A stretch of DNA of 38,650 nt, from positions 1 to 38,650 of the forward strand of contig JAQMWT010000372.1 of the NCBI GenBank assembly GCA_029834535.1, written 5' to 3'. Of this stretch, positions 35,903 through 38,650 are shown piece by piece. Numbering within the stretch: position 1 is the first letter of the stretch; every line of letters starts with the position of its first letter. The notes under the pieces are model-generated. The model was not told the DNA's origin. It saw only the letters and a program-made list of their open reading frames with translations, and did not search any database. This DNA is from Chrysophaeum taylorii. Lineage: Eukaryota; Sar; Pelagophyceae; Pelagomonadales; Pelagomonadaceae. Made by a program: the position numbers and the translations under genes.

Positions 35903-37917
35903 CTACTTTCACGCGCAGTGTTTCTCTCAAAAGAGTCCAATTTCCGCGAACCTTCTGTCATGTTACTTTGTTCTGGTTTGTCAACTCCGGCGTTCCTGTC
36001 TCAAGCCACTAATGACTTAGGCTTAATATCAATGTAAAAGTTGTGTTGAGTCTGATGATACGCTTTGTTCGTATGTTACGCCACCGTTCCCTACGTATAT
36101 TATTTGAATCTCTCCCCGCCTTTATTAACCATCTTCACCTAATCCACCAGAGGAAAGGCGCACATTCTATTGTGATATAATTGAGACCACTCCTCTGCAC
36201 AAACAGGAATTTACTAACAGCATAAGACAGAAGACTTACAGCCTGCTGGACGATTCTCTTCGACAGCATGTTGTCTGTCATCAAGCTACTACAGCCCTTG
36301 GTACTACTGGCGAGATGACGCCTCCACATAAGTACGTCATCAAGACCACAACAGTGGCCAATCTTATCTATGCAACGCTTGATTACTGTGATGTTGTTGA
36401 TAGTTCCCGACCTACCCTGTGGCGACTACCAATCTAGAGAAAGATGGATATGCATCGCACGCAGATATTCTACTGGACCAATTAAATTATTGTCGTGGCC
36501 TATCCTCCATCCACGCCCCTTCCTAAAGATCGTGGATGATCACATAAACTTTTCCCAAGCGCCTTTGGCTACCTAAACATGTATCCAAAGACTGGATCGG
36601 GTGTTCCCGATCCTCCATATATTCCCGTTCCTTAAACGGCACCTTACTCTCGGGTTCTGTTCAGCTTACTATGGCTGACCTTGAATCCTCAATATATTAC
36701 TGCTTCGCCTTCACTCACAACAGGCTCACGAGCAACGTATCACTCTGTTCAATCCGAGTGTACTTTTCATCAGTTGTGCTTTAAACGCCTCTATGGAGCC
36801 GCGCCCAACGCAACCATCCTATACACGTCAAGGTTTTTCAATCATATAACCAGCTTACACTAACTGCCTCCTGTGTCCTATTACATAACGTTTTCGAAAC
36901 TAACCAACCGTCACACAGGTTTCACACAACCTCATCAACATCATGTACGCTGGCGCTGGCCACCATTCTGACGGCAACCTCACCATAGAGAACGCCACCA
37001 CCAAATATCATACGCATCAACGCGCTTGGAGGCGTAATTCACTGCTTCCGACATCCCCCGACCGGGACAGGTCCATATATTTGGAGCCGTTTATGGGTTG
37101 CTTGTGATAGTCAAGCCTTTGAGTTGGCTCCGCTGCCACGCATGGCACATACAAAACGTCCAGATGTACCTTGTGATGCCTGGCTGCCTACAAGGCCACC
37201 GACAACTCTTTCGATTACAAGGGTTCTCATTTTGCTCTGGAAGATCACCACTTATCTCATAGTCGCTATATAGGGTACCTTCGTGGAAGTGACCGCAAAC
37301 TCGGCTCTAAAATCCGCCATGCTTGCTCCATTGCCCACCGTCCGAGGGTACGCCAATATTATCTTACTCGACCCTCGCAACGGGGAAATTACGCTACCCC
37401 ACTCGACCGGAGTTGATTCGCTAACAACCACACCAAACAACAGGGATCTTTCCTCTTGTCTCTACGCCATGACCTTTGCTGTGACATGCTCAGCAATGCT
37501 CCTGCTGCCGGTACGTACAGCACTCTGCGCCAGCACCTTTCGCTCCTCGTTCCCGATATTAAATCCCATGTTGGACCCTACCTTCCAACATACTGCTGCA
37601 GTGACTAAGAAATCCTATGTATCAATTTCATGACCGTTGATCAAGCTTCCACCCGTGCAGCACGGATACCGTCTTTAACTGGCTTTTATGATTGTGCATT
37701 TCCAGCAACTGCGACCGAAATGTCGTTAAACTATATATCTCGTCCTACGAAGATACTCGTTACTCGTGATGATGAGGATGCACCTCAAGTGACCCTGCTG
37801 CGCACCAGGATGACGACGCACCGCCTTCCCCTGCCTTAGACACCGAACTCAAGTTCGATGTTCGGCGCAAACGGCATTCCCGCTCATCCCATTCCTCGTA
37901 AGTCCCTCGCACACGGA
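35903..37917 (+). pseudogene. Strongly decayed pol linker of the copia-like element
   Basis: Short stretches of plausible protein appear in changing frames. Examples are SETEQVCSAKYAAINLTTF, then SVMLLCSGLSTPAFLSQATN, and FYCDIIETTPLHKQEFTNS followed by YSLLDDSLRQHVVCHQATT. The last frame carries TGA, TAA and TAG. No conserved domain was recognised, and the stretch is longer than the usual gap between copia protease and integrase, so an insertion is possible. Confidence 0.4.
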
Positions 37918-37929
37918 TCACCAGATCTC

Positions 37930-38638
37930 CAATGCCAAAGAACGTGCCAATCGCTTCACCGGGTGCACCACTGCACCGACAACGTCGCTGCCAAGGCCCC
38001 CAACGTACTTGCTCGCCCTGGATTCTCCGTCTGACATACCATATCGCGACTTATGCACCGACTGCATCGCACACAACAAGCGCCACCCGCACAAGCATTT
38101 CAATGCGACCAAGCCGGCTGTTGAGCAAACTCACAAAGCCGGCGAAGTCTGGGCGTGCGACGGCGGCTATGTGACCATCCCATCCGAATGGGGAGCTTCA
38201 CACATATCATCGTCTTCAAGGAACTCCGACCGGTCTCTTGGTGTACTTTACGCACCACCAACGCCACGGAGTTCACTCAAGCTCTGGATTTTGTGTATGA
38301 CTGTCGTACACAACTCAACGTGCACATGCGCACCCTCTACTCCGATGCGTTCAAGCCTTATTTTAGCCAGCACATTACATCCCCGTACCGCGTCGATAAG
38401 GGCATTCAACTCATCGCCTTCCCGCCGTACATGCACCACTAACTTTGAAGTTGAGTCTGCCATCGGTTTCATCGCCTCCGCCTCCTCAACTCGCCTTCGT
38501 TCTCTCCTTAATGCTCACTATCGTGGCGCCAAGATCGTGGAACCAGCCATCATGTTTCTGTGGGCGGTGATACACACGTTCAAAGCTACAACCTTCTCCC
38601 GAACGCCACGCTCGAGCGCATTCACCATGCTATCCTGA
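37930..38638 (+). pseudogene. Copia-like integrase with zinc-binding region and DDE core, frameshifted
   Basis: LCTDCIAHNKRHPHKHF carries the Cys-Cys half of the HHCC zinc-binding region and leads to GEVWACDGGYVTIPSEWG, with the first catalytic Asp. The next frame reads THIIVFKELRPVSWCTLRTT and VHMRTLYSDAFKPYFSQ, with the second Asp. QLIAFPPYMHH follows. A third frame reads NFEVESAIGFIASASSTRL, where Glu aligns with the third catalytic residue, then LWAVIHTFKATTF. Two frame changes within 500 bases show it is inactive. Integrase would insert the element cDNA in the nucleus. Confidence 0.65.
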
Positions 38639-38650
38639 GTCCGCAACAGC

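Larger units (their letters stand above)
33135..38650 (+). mobile_element. Ty1/copia-like retrotransposon, decayed, running off the window
   Basis: The order Gag, aspartic protease, long linker, zinc-binding region and integrase core on the plus strand is that of copia-type elements, where reverse transcriptase follows the integrase and would lie beyond 38650. Codon use is AT-richer than the rest of the window. Stops and frame changes occur throughout, including TAA, TGA and TAG in frame. Confidence 0.65.

Noticed and set aside
33135..36430. A reassigned genetic code in which TAA is a sense codon
   Set aside because: In-frame TAA occurs four times in otherwise coding frames, but the pol linker near 36108-36437 also contains in-frame TGA and TAG. 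The methyltransferase and helicase frames end naturally at TAA, and one TAA site is GAC in the sister copy. Ordinary decay explains this better.

Overview
The window reads as nuclear DNA of a eukaryotic alga with a complex (secondary, red-lineage) plastid. The best evidence is the gene at 30851-31873, whose product starts with a signal peptide ending in an ASA-F motif followed by a Ser/Arg-rich transit-like stretch. This is the bipartite plastid-targeting style of stramenopiles, haptophytes, cryptophytes and some dinoflagellates. Supporting points are a putative 40-nt GT-AG micro-intron in both O-methyltransferase copies, the absence of operons, and a very high load of retrotransposons, DNA transposons and short retroposons. 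I cannot name the species.

Layout. 1-4420 (minus) is a decayed, window-truncated copy of an unusual retroelement encoding Gag, and 7489-13100 (minus) is a fuller copy. Downstream of Gag the fuller copy encodes a weak retropepsin-like segment and a complete set of cytosine-C5 DNA methyltransferase motifs (I, IV, VI, VIII, IX, X). No reverse transcriptase or integrase is visible in it. Directly beyond lies the C-terminal end of a Pif1/Helitron-type helicase (7120-7495), and a second, different helicase remnant sits at 14992-15600. Two near-identical O-methyltransferase genes (5222-6449 and 16208-17435, minus) lie in a segmental duplication, and a third 5' fragment lies at 23640-23832.

13.2-16.1 kb and 4.6-5.1 kb carry 3' ends of a LINE-like repeat with a GACA/AAAC tail. 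A short retroposon family ending in a (GTTA)n tail occurs at six places, four of them with clear target-site duplications. One insertion lies inside the gag gene and is shared by both gag copies. 18.6-19.4 kb is a PIF/Harbinger-type transposase pseudogene. 19392-22106 and 27484-30009 are two inverted copies of a DNA-transposon-like element with arrays of a TTTGRTCA motif near its ends.

30.85-31.87 kb is the only clearly intact host gene besides the methyltransferases: a plastid-targeted protein with two tandem SnoaL/CaMKII-association-like domains. Direct repeats flank it. From about 32.3 kb the base composition shifts towards AT, and from 33135 to the end there is a decayed Ty1/copia-like retroelement (gag, protease, integrase) that runs off the window. 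Most of the sequence is nested and decayed mobile DNA; the O-methyltransferases and the SnoaL protein are the likely cellular functions.
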